From assembly GCA_016098155.1 (NCBI GenBank), contig JAAAJB010000677.1, positions 1 to 17,780 of the forward strand: DNA of 17,780 nucleotides, written 5' to 3'. Numbering within the stretch: the stretch's first letter is position 1; every line of letters starts with the position of its first letter. The notes below the pieces were generated by a model. The model was not told where the DNA came from. It ran no database searches and saw nothing but the letters and a program-made list of their open reading frames with translations. The DNA comes from Actinomortierella ambigua (taxonomy: Eukaryota > Mortierellomycota > Mortierellomycetes > Mortierellales > Mortierellaceae). Made by a program: the position numbers and the translations under genes. This document shows, one piece after another, positions 9,901-17,780 of the stretch.

Positions 9901-11030
9901 AGAGAGGATCCTTGTCGCGGTTGTAGCGAACATAGTGCGCAAAATCTTTGAGGCACATCAGCACAAAAGGATCTTTTCCACCGTCAAGGCTTGACACGCG
10001 GAACACCTTGTCGCCGTACTATTTTAGCGGAAGACGGGAAACTGGTCAGTTTCGCGTTTGGGAACTCTTAGATCTCCTTTGTTAAAGCAGCAAAGCTGCA
10101 TAGCTACAGCCATTTTGGTATACCTTTGCGACAAGATTGTCCATGGTCCATCCAGTCCAAGATGGCCACTTGTCGACACCCGAGTTGTAAAGCATGACGG
10201 GTTTGTTCTGAAAGCCAAATCGTTTGTAGAAAGTTGCTTCGTCGAGTGCCGAATAGTCGACTAGAGGGATAGTCGGGTCGACAGCGCGGCGTGTGCCAGA
10301 GGCCTTTGTAGGGGGGAAGGGTGGTGGCGGGTAATAGTGGCCAAAGAACATGGTGCTCTGTTGCCATACCAATTGCAGATACTCGGAGTACACGCCTAAC
10401 GTGGCCACGGGATGTTTGAGGCGAAATTAAAAATCGAAATTTCTATGCGCCAAGTCATCTTGGATTGTTTTTTTTTCTACTGTTCGCATCTGCGGAAACA
10501 TGTTGCACAGGAACAACTTCGCTAGCTTGCCCTTTCTTACCTTGAGGGCTGTAAGGGTTTGTGACGAGAGGATGTACGGCGCAGGCCTGGTCGCCCTCAG
10601 GGCCCGGAAAGAGGTATGTCAATAACCAGGTGCCCCGGTAAATCAGCCGACCCTGCAGGTCCTTGTCATTAGCCCAGGTGTCAAGACAGATGACCTTCCA
10701 CAAAAGATCGGTGCGGGAAAATGCAAAGAGATACCGGGACGAAGCAGACATCGAGACTAGGTCCTTTTGGGTATGGTGTTGTTTGTAAAACAAGTTGGCT
10801 CATCAGCGTTAGGTGAACACACCCGCTAAAGAAGCGGTATTATCTATTGGGCGTTGACGAACCAAGGGGTTGGAGGGGGCAAGGGGTGGACAACTCTCTA
10901 CCTTGGCAGACAGGTGACGGAAAATGCCATCGACAAGAAGGTGGTCTGGTAGAGCGCTCAGCGAGCCGAGACTACACGCCCGTGTAGACATCCATTCGTT
11001 TTCTACAGCAAGTGGTACATTGGGTGGCAT
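6937..11030 (-). CDS. F-box + JmjC hydroxylase + APH-like kinase fusion protein
   Basis: Twelve exons, read downward: 11030-10902, 10763-10541, 10395-10124, 10018-9845, 9727-9598, 9421-9382, 9249-9115, 8995-8847, 8788-8751, 8719-8468, 8349-7950, 7823-6937. They join in phase to 942 aa, and all introns are GT-AG. Residues about 21-60 are an F-box ([20 protein letters not shown]). About 150-430 is a JmjC/cupin domain of the JMJD6 type: GPQRTG-x3-H302-T-D304, then a GHKRW stretch with Lys319 for 2-oxoglutarate, and PSGWWH with His379, so the Fe(II) triad H302/D304/H379 is complete. About 500-942 is an aminoglycoside-phosphotransferase-like kinase: Lys524, HGDLNPGN (718-725) and DFGDA (812-816). 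The same order is known in plants (Arabidopsis At1g78280/JMJ21, about 940 aa). By inference it is an SCF adaptor carrying an oxygenase and a small-molecule or protein kinase; substrates are unknown. Start: first ATG after an in-frame stop (TAG at 11060-11058). A long acidic and Pro/Ser tract interrupts the kinase. Confidence 0.87.
7824..7949 (-). other. In-frame, stop-free intron in the JmjC-kinase gene
   Basis: This GT-AG intron (donor GTAATT, acceptor TTTTACAG) lies between exons 11 and 12. It is 126 nt, a multiple of three, and has no stop in the gene's frame. Removing it or keeping it both give an open protein; keeping it would add 42 residues ahead of the kinase catalytic loop. Splicing is favoured because both sites fit the consensus and the insert is Pro/Ser-rich with no kinase motif. 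Confidence 0.7.
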
Positions 11031-12142
11031 GTGGACGATGTGAATGTGGATGGCAGACTAGGTGAGGGAGGGGGAGTGGATGAGAAAGGAAGTTACAGAT
11101 GAGCGAGGGAAAAATGGAGAAATGGACGTGCGGCTGAGCATCGTGTGTCAGCTTCGCCACACGCTGATTCATTTTTTTTTATGACCCTACCCTTTGCGCA
11201 CCCGAAGCTAGATAGATCACTCAGCTCAGGCACCATCAGTGGACCGTTGGTCAATCGGTGATAAACTTTTTTTTCTCTTCCCCTGTGGAATCCACACATT
11301 CTTCTATCCACACATTCTTCTACTCTTTGCGGAGAGAGAAGAAATAAAGCAAAGGCGCATTGGCCCAGTAATGGAAGAGATGAAAGAAAGATATAGATTG
11401 CCCACCATGGACAGCACGCACATACAACAAACAACACCTCTGTGTTCGTATGTTTGTTGTGTGTGGTAGACGTACAAGCTCTCTCTTTCCTCCTCCCTCT
11501 CCCATGGCTCTCACTCACCACTCTTGCCTTCAACCTGTATACTTTCTCCCACTCGCTCTCACTCAGTCTCTCTTGTTTTTTTTTTCTTTCTCAGCTCTTC
11601 CCTCTCTTTTTTTTTCTCTCTCTCTCTCTCTCCACTCGCTCTCCGTCTCCCTTCTCACCCACACAACCTAGCCGACTGAGTCCACTCAACCCACACACAC
11701 ATACACACCCTTTTTTACGCTCTCTCACTCTCTCACTCTCTCACCCGCACTCTCTTTCGTCCGTTCAAGCTACCGCTCACATTTTATTTGTTTTTGTACA
11801 TCTCATTTCCCTCCCTTTTTTTCCACTGCCTACTCTCCATCTCATCCAACTTTTTTTTTTTTCCCTTCTTCCACTCCTCTCCTCACTCCACTCCACTCCT
11901 CTTTCCTCTTTCCTCTTTCCTCCTCCATTGCCTCCCTCTCTTTTTCCTCGTCCTCCCATCATTCATCTTGTGGTCATCATCATCTTAACCTTCTTCTCAT
12001 CTGCTGGGCGTACCTCCCCCTCCCCCTCCCTCCCCTCCCCGCCCTTTCCTCTCAGGCGGTTAGCCAGCCAGCCAGCTAGCAGGACCACCGCACGACCTAC
12101 CTACCCTTCTCACCCTCTTACCCTTCCTATCCGTCTCTCCTA
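11031..12142. promoter_or_regulatory. Divergent promoter and pyrimidine-rich leader
   Basis: These 1112 bp separate the divergently transcribed JmjC-kinase gene (left) and RasGAP gene (right). From about 11480 to the RasGAP ATG the plus strand is almost purely C and T, with CT repeats (about 11617-11640), repeated CTTTCCT words (about 11898-11920) and poly-T runs. Such CT-rich leaders are common upstream of fungal transcription starts. A long open frame across it encodes only Ser/Leu/Phe/Pro low complexity and is not a gene. No specific factor site can be named. Confidence 0.5.
11290..11321 (+). repeat. Two tandem copies of a 16-bp unit
   Basis: The unit ATCCACACATTCTTCT occurs twice with no gap and no mismatch (11290-11305, 11306-11321) inside the divergent promoter. 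It may be a recent slip duplication or a doubled binding site. Confidence 0.8.
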
Positions 12143-13635
12143 ATGGCCGCCCTGTCTCAGGCTCCATCCCCCACGTCGCCTTCTCCAACAGGCACCAATG
12201 CACGCAAATCGGCTCTTTTGGCATCCTATGGTCTGCCCTCGCAGCCAGGCATGGTCAGGGCCGTGGCTGCAGCTGCAGCCGCTTCGTCCATGAATGACAA
12301 TTCTAGCTTGCCCCATCGCAAGGGCTCCATCTCTACCACGAGGAGCTCCCATCGCTACTCGCAGCTTTATTCGATGGCTGCTGAGCAGGATGTCGAGGTC
12401 GAGGATGATCTTGCTCGAGGTATTTGACCACCCTTTTCGCCCCCTCCCCTGTTCCCTTTTCCTTCTCTTGTTCCTGTGTACTTTAGCACTTCATACGTCC
12501 TTTCATACTTCTGTAACGCCCGTTCCCCTCCTTCCAGCGCCTTTTTTTTTCACACACACCTACACCCCTCCCATGCCCCGCGCCCCGGCGGTCTTTCTCC
12601 TTCCTTCAGTCTAAGAAACCATCCTCTTCTCTCTCACTGTTCTCCCCTGCTAAAACACAGACGTTCGAGTCAAGCAGCACCGGTTTTAACCCTCCTTCCC
12701 CCTCCTCTTCTTCTTCTTCCTCCTCCTCCTACTTCTCCTCCGTTGCTCCTCTTCTTTTCTCCTTCTCCTACTCAACTGTGTCAACTTCCATCTCTTAGCT
12801 CAGAAACGCCTTCGGGAGCTAAAGGCCAAGATTTCGTCGCAGTCGAAGAAGAACTTTGTGCTGGAACGCGATGTGCGTTACCTCGACTCGCGTATCGCGC
12901 TCTTGATCCAGAACAGGATGGCCATTGCAGAGGCAAGTATCCATTTCTCTTTGCGGTGTCTTCGATTAATATACGCAAACACACATTCCGTTGAAACCAA
13001 TTGTGGACCGTTGGAGTAAAAAAGATGGACGAGAGGACAAGAGAGTGAAAGAGAGAGAAAACGAGAGAAGAAAGCCGGTGACATGGCAAGGGGGATGAAG
13101 CAAAGTAGGACAACAGAACAGTAGGGCAATACTTCATCTTTTCAAGCAGCGTCCATCCACACCCAGTTCAGCAAACCTCAGACCCTTCTCTTGTCTATCT
13201 CCCTCCCTTCTCCTCCCTCCTACCCCCCTCTCTCCTCGCGCTGTTCCAGCCTATCATTGACGTCCGCTTTAATTACGAGTGCCTGTGTGTTTTGTGTGTG
13301 TTGTTGGCGTGTGTCGTGCATGTGTTCACAAAACGGTAGCATGGCCCCAAAGACCCTTACACAAGCAAGCATCTTTAGCCCACCACCACCACACCCGGAC
13401 CACGCCACACCAACCAGCCAGCCAAAAAAAAAAACAACCAACTCGCTCTTTCCCAACAAGAAAAGGAAAACCAACAAAGAATCGCTCGGCAACATGTACG
13501 CAACTGTACAGGAGAAAGCGAGAGTGTCGAGAGAGAGGGAGAGAGGGAGAGAGTGAGAGGGAGGCGCTCTCATTGTTTTTTTTTTCACCTTCCCTGTCAG
13601 GTCTTGTTGTTGCTCCCAACTTTACTCTCGTCGCC

Positions 13636-13675
<40 letters not shown>

Positions 13676-16600
13676 CCCTCCAAAGCAGCTTTGGACAAAA
13701 ATATCCCCGAGGCGAAAAAAACAGCAATTGGCGTAATCAGCACAGGAATACCAAAACAACCGATGGAGGGAAAGGTTGACCCTCTCCCCAGCCCACAAAG
13801 ACGACAACAGCTACAACAGCTACCACAACAACAACAACAACAAAACGAACACACGCACACACACATACTCGCACTTACCCACAGGCACGGCACGGGTAGA
13901 AACAGCAAAATCACAAACAGAGCATTTGAGCATTGAAATCTAACACGGCATTTGCATATCTGCCCCAATTGCCTTCCCTCCTTCCTCCCGCTTCTCTGCT
14001 GTCTTGATTTTCCTTCCCTCATTCCCTTGATTGTATTACCCAAAAAAACATACTAGCAAAAAGAAGTGGCTGAACATCTGGAAGAGGCAGACCAGTCAGA
14101 GGGGATCTTTCCGGACGACCGCAAGCTACAGTCATATGGCAACCTTTTCTTCTTGCTTCAGACGGAGCCACGGCACATTGCGACGCTGTGCCGGCTGGTG
14201 AGCATGTCCGAGATTGACACACTGTTGCAGACGGTCATGTTTACGCTGTATGGTAACCAGTACGAGTCGCGCGAGGAACATCTCCTGCTGACCATGTTTC
14301 AGTCGGTCCTGTCAGCCCAGTTTGAGACTGCGACCGAGTTTGGATCGTTGCTGCGAGCCAACACCCCTGTGTCGCGCATGATGACCACCTATACCCGTCG
14401 TGGACCCGGTCAGTCGTACCTGAAGACCGTGCTTTCAGAAAAGATTAATAGCTTGATCGAACATAAGGACCTCAACCTCGAGGTCAACCCACTCAAGGTC
14501 TATGAGCAGATGATCAACCAGATCGAGGAAGGCGCCGGTGGTGCGCTTCCTCCCCATCTGCCCCGCTCTGTCGGCCCCGAGATTGCTGCCGCCAACCCAG
14601 ACGTCCAGGCCATCATCCAGCCGCGGTTGGGCATGCTCATGGAGATTGCCGACTCCTTTCTCACCACAATCATGGAGTCGCTCGACCAGGTCCCGTATGG
14701 TATTCGCTGGATCTGTAAGCAGATTCGTAGCTTGACCAAGGTAAAGAAACGAGAATATGCAGTAGCGACCTCACACGCCCCCACCCTTCTTCCCCCAATT
14801 TTATATTTGAATGTACCTGAACCGTCACGATGTACTAACTTTTTTTTCGGGGCATATGTTTGGTTGTAATTGTCTTTCGTTGAACAGAGAAAATATCCCG
14901 ACGCAACCGACTTTTCCATCTGCTCGCTGATTGGTGGTTTCTTCTTCCTGCGCTTCATCAACCCAGCGATTGTGACACCACAGGCGTACATGCTCATCGA
15001 TGGTATCCCCAGCAAACACCCCCGCCGCACACTTACCCTTGTAAGACACAAATTTTTTTAACTCATTTCAACAACCGTGCATAAGGAACATCTGGAGCAC
15101 ATACTTTCGATATCGCACTCACCATGATGTTTTTTTTCTTGCTCGACACAAATCAATCTTGAATCAATGAACGGGTGGACATAGATTGCCAAGATGCTGC
15201 AGAACCTGGCCAACAAGCCTTCGTATGCCAAGGAGACCTACATGATGAGTCTGAATCCCTTTGTCGAGAGCAATAAGGCGCGAATCAACAAGTTTCTCAA
15301 CGACCTTTGCGAAGTCGGCGATTTCTACGAATCTCTGGAGGTAAGGAATTTCAAAAAAAAAAAAAAAAAAAAAAAAAAGGAGACAGGCAACAACATGTTC
15401 TTCACACCATTATTCCCTACAAGCTTGAGTGTTTGACCTTACTCATCTTTTTTCATCCCCTCCCCCCTCCCAAAAAACATTAGATGGATCAATACATGGC
15501 TCTGTCAAAGAAGGACATCAACTTGCACATCACGCTGAACGAGTTGTTCAACACGCACCAGCTGCTGGACCAGCACCGCGATATGCTGGCACCGCAGGAC
15601 AAGCACCACTTACGGATATGCCTTTCGGAGCTGGGAACGCCGCCGGTCAAGGTGTCACGCAAGGAGAACAAGACGATTGTGCTGCCACTGTTCAGTCGCT
15701 GGGAGACGCCGATCCAGGACCTGACCTCGTCCTTCTTGCAGGAGACCAACATTACTCAGGCCGACATCATGTACATGGAGACCAAGGCCATCCTCGTCCA
15801 ACTCATCCGTTCCATTCCTGGTCTCGCGGACAAACGACCCCTGGACCTCCTCAAGATTGCCGAGACGGCCGCGACGACAAAGGACGCCATCTTGGTCCGC
15901 AAGGGCATCAAGGTCAAGGAGATGCTGTCGGAGCTCGTCGCCATGAACGTCGTCGATGATGGTTTCGCCTTTATGACAGAGGAGGTCACAGAGGAGTTGC
16001 GGCATCTCGGCAACTTGCGTGAAAAGGTACAGGAGGAGATGGTCTCGCTCGAGGCCGTCTACAAGACCATTGGCGACCATAACAACTACCTTCGCAGTCA
16101 GCTGGACTCGTACAAGGCCTATCTACAGAACGTCCGCATGCAGAGCGGTGGTGGCCATAACGGCGGTAATAACTCTGGTGTGGGCGTCGTTACCGTTGGT
16201 GGCAAGGAGGTCGCCAAGAAACAGAAGAACACTGTCCTTGGTCCCTTCAAGTTTACACACCACCAGTTGGAAAAGGATGGCGTCATCGCTGAGAGCAATG
16301 TGCCTGAGAATAGGTAAGCAGAGGACGGGAATCATGGCGTTGTTGCTGTCTCGGGCTGTGCATTGTTAGGACGTTGGGGAATTAACAACAAATATCATGT
16401 GGGCCAACTCTTTATTTCTTTTTTTTTTCTTAGGCGCAGCAATATTTACTTTAACATCACATCGCCTATCCCTGGCACGTTCATCATTGCACTGCACTAC
16501 AAGGGCCGTGACAAGGCTATTCTCGAGATGGATCTCAAGCTCGATGATCTGTTGGAGAAGGTAAGAGGGAGGGGGACGGGGAAGGAGACTTTACTGTATT

Positions 16601-16793
16601 CAAACAATGCCTCTGTCGGATCAGACTAGCTTGTTTCATGGATCGCCCTAATGTTGACACCACAATTTCGCGTTCATTTTTTTCCTGTCCAAATTAGCAA
16701 CAAGACAAGGTGCAACTGCTGGATCTGGAATACGTGCACTTCAACGTCGATAAGATCTTAGCTCTTTTGACCAAGACGTTCATCAAGCGATAG
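12143..16793 (+). CDS. gap1: Ras GTPase-activating protein, Gap1/Sar1 type (IQGAP-related)
   Basis: Exons 12143-12419, 12799-12932, 14057-14740, 14888-15040, 15185-15340, 15484-16313, 16434-16560 and 16698-16793 give 818 aa, near S. pombe Gap1 (about 770). It stimulates GTP hydrolysis by Ras, turning off Ras signalling. Residues 1-92 are Ser/Ala-rich and probably disordered; about 93-145 form a coiled-coil-like helix ([16 protein letters not shown]). The GAP domain follows: [11 protein letters not shown] with the likely arginine finger Arg237, PYGIRWI, and the signature FLRFINPAI (385-393). Human IQGAPs lack the finger and are inactive as GAPs; this protein has it, so it should be catalytic. 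The C-terminal RGC domain runs from about 600 to 818, interrupted by a Gly/Asn-rich linker near 690. It lacks the calponin-homology and IQ parts of full IQGAPs. The ATG overlaps the stop of an unlikely upstream frame (TAATG). Intron 2 is 1124 nt with a GC donor. Identification is firm. Confidence 0.93.
12933..14056 (+). other. 1.1-kb GC-AG intron in the RasGAP gene
   Basis: The exon ends GAG before GCAAGTA; the acceptor is TACTAG at 14051-14056. Only this GC donor joins to the next exon in phase, giving MAIAE-QKEV as in other fungal Gap1 proteins; the GT four bases on would shift the frame. The intron is about eight times longer than most others here. It holds purine-rich blocks (about 13028-13078 and 13528-13565), a (CT)16 run (13639-13670) and a (CAA)6 run (about 13826-13843). 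I found no convincing extra exon, but an internal promoter or cassette exon cannot be excluded. Confidence 0.78.
13639..13670 (+). repeat. (CT)16 microsatellite
   Basis: Sixteen perfect CT units within RasGAP intron 2. The GA-rich block about 75-110 nt upstream could pair with it in the pre-mRNA. Confidence 0.9.
15353..15378 (+). repeat. A26 homopolymer in RasGAP intron 5
   Basis: Twenty-six A begin 12 nt after the GTAAGG donor of the intron 15341-15483. Its length is likely variable between strains or misread in sequencing. It does not touch coding sequence. Confidence 0.9.
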
Positions 16794-17111
16794 ACACGAC
16801 CCTCTCTCTCCCTCCCTCACATAAAGTCGTATTTTTTTTTCTTTCTACACCCTTCTTCTTTCGTTTCTTTTCGCCTACATTTACAACTGCTGCATCACCA
16901 AAGAAAAAAAAAGTTTGGAACATCTTTATCTTGCCTGAGAAAAAAGACGGGTTGCATTTGGCGAGAAGGCAAGCATGGATTCTGGAAAACAAGCAAGAAA
17001 AAAAAGGAAAGGAGCAGAAATGAGGAGGCGCGGCCAACACTCGGGAAAAAAAAAAAGGATTACACATCAGCTTCACCCGCTGCGGAGCGAATGGCACCTC
17101 CGGCCCCAGTA
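16794..17111. other. Convergent 3' intergenic region
   Basis: These 318 bp lie between the RasGAP stop and the stop of the WD40 gene on the other strand, so both 3' UTRs and poly(A) sites should be here. It is rich in T runs near the RasGAP side and A runs (for example 17046-17057) toward the WD40 side, as expected for facing terminators. No gene is supported. Confidence 0.6.
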
Positions 17112-17780
17112 CTATATAGCTCCACCAGTGACTGCAGCAGCCTTGAGTGTCAATCGATGCAGTCGTCCGGTATCAGGGCTCGCACCTCTTCCTTCGTCCT
17201 GTGGCAGCGTCGGTGCATTCTCCAGCGGCTCTTCAATGCCAAAGATACCATAGTCCAGCACCTCAATGAGCGTAGCGTCATCGCGTTGCACGGCCGCCAC
17301 ACATCGTCGCTCGTCAAACTTGACCTGCCAGACACTGCTCAGTCCTGTCAACAAGTTCCGAATAAACTTGCCCGTCTTCATGTCCCACAACTTTAGAGCG
17401 CCTTCCGACCCTGAAATCACCTTCGTTGAATCGTGCTGAAAGCATGTGATCGGAGCCATATGTCCCTCCAAGGTTCGCAAGCATGCGCCACGATCTGTAT
17501 CCCAGATCTTCAGCGCGCAGTCCGCTGCCGCAGTGACCAATTGACCGTCGTTGAAGCCTAATAGACCCACTAATTGGGAGTGACCTAGAATATGCGAGAA
17601 AGAAATGAATGCAATGAGTTCTTTCGATATCGTTTGTTTCGAACAGAAGCAGCACACCTACTGGCTTCTATTCCTCAATTACCTTCCAGTTCATGTAGGC
17701 AAGAGCCATCCTCAAGCGACCAGATACGGACTCGAGCATCCATCGATCCACTCATGCATTGATTGCGTTCCATGTCGAGT
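17112..17780 (-). CDS. C-terminal WD40 repeats of a Cdc4/Pop1-like F-box protein (partial)
   Basis: Only the 3' end is in the window. Read downward, exon 17780-17683 (continuing beyond the edge) joins exon 17584-17112 across a 99-nt GT-AG intron, giving 189 visible residues. Several WD40 blades can be seen, with their GS-D-VRIWSLEDG, ALKIWDTDRG and ALKLWDMKTGK strands. After the last blade comes SSVWQVKFDERRCVAAVQR, then EVLDYG, a tail typical of fungal Cdc4/Pop1 proteins. Such proteins are SCF ubiquitin-ligase adaptors that bind phosphorylated substrates through the WD40 propeller. The F-box, if present, would be outside the window, so the assignment to Cdc4 rests on the propeller and tail alone. 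The C-terminus beyond the propeller is about 40 residues with no clear domain. Confidence 0.8.

Noticed and set aside
11442..12143. 233-codon open frame ending just at the RasGAP ATG
   Set aside because: It is an artefact of CT-rich DNA: the product is almost only Ser, Leu, Phe and Pro with no domain. Its stop overlaps the RasGAP start (TAATG).
13191..14043. Overlapping open frames on both strands inside RasGAP intron 2
   Set aside because: They consist of CT, GA and CAA repeat translations with no domain and no convincing splice sites, so I treated them as intron sequence.

Overview
The window is nuclear DNA of a filamentous fungus. Every gene is split by short spliceosomal introns (about 100-230 nt, with two longer ones in the RasGAP gene), coding exons have balanced base composition, and the DNA between genes is rich in T, C, A and G homopolymers and CT runs. 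The protein set, and especially a fused F-box + JmjC + phosphotransferase gene, suggests an early-diverging lineage such as the Mortierellaceae. The lineage is inference from protein resemblance; no rRNA or other marker is present.

From left to right: (1) 1-1243 has no gene I can support, but holds two sizeable hairpins, one of them (533-673) with the TA-flanked inverted ends of a small mariner-type MITE. (2) 1244-5395, plus strand: UTP22/NOL6 (Nrap), a ribosome-assembly protein, four exons, 1264 aa. (3) 5738-6683, plus strand: MIX23/CCDC58 (Cid2 family), a small mitochondrial protein, four exons, 143 aa. Its first coding exon is only 49 nt and easily missed, and its last intron is GC-AG. (4) 6937-11030, minus strand: twelve exons, 942 aa, joining an F-box, a JMJD6-like JmjC hydroxylase domain and an aminoglycoside-phosphotransferase-like kinase domain in one chain. 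(5) 11031-12142: a very pyrimidine-rich, gene-free stretch that serves as the divergent promoter for genes 4 and 6. (6) 12143-16793, plus strand: a Gap1/Sar1-type Ras GTPase-activating protein of the short IQGAP-related class, eight exons, 818 aa, with a 1.1-kb GC-AG intron. (7) 17112-17780, minus strand, running off the window: the WD40 C-terminus of a Cdc4/Pop1-like F-box protein.

The genes are ordinary nuclear housekeeping and signalling genes, not an operon or cluster. Two of them (4 and 7) belong to, or resemble, SCF ubiquitin-ligase adaptors. I see no prophage, CRISPR array, rRNA or tRNA. The most unusual item is the three-domain F-box/JmjC/kinase protein: the key residues of both the oxygenase and the kinase are intact, yet a long acidic and Pro/Ser tract sits inside the kinase. 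All exon models were built by hand from reading frames, splice consensus and resemblance to known families; none has transcript support.
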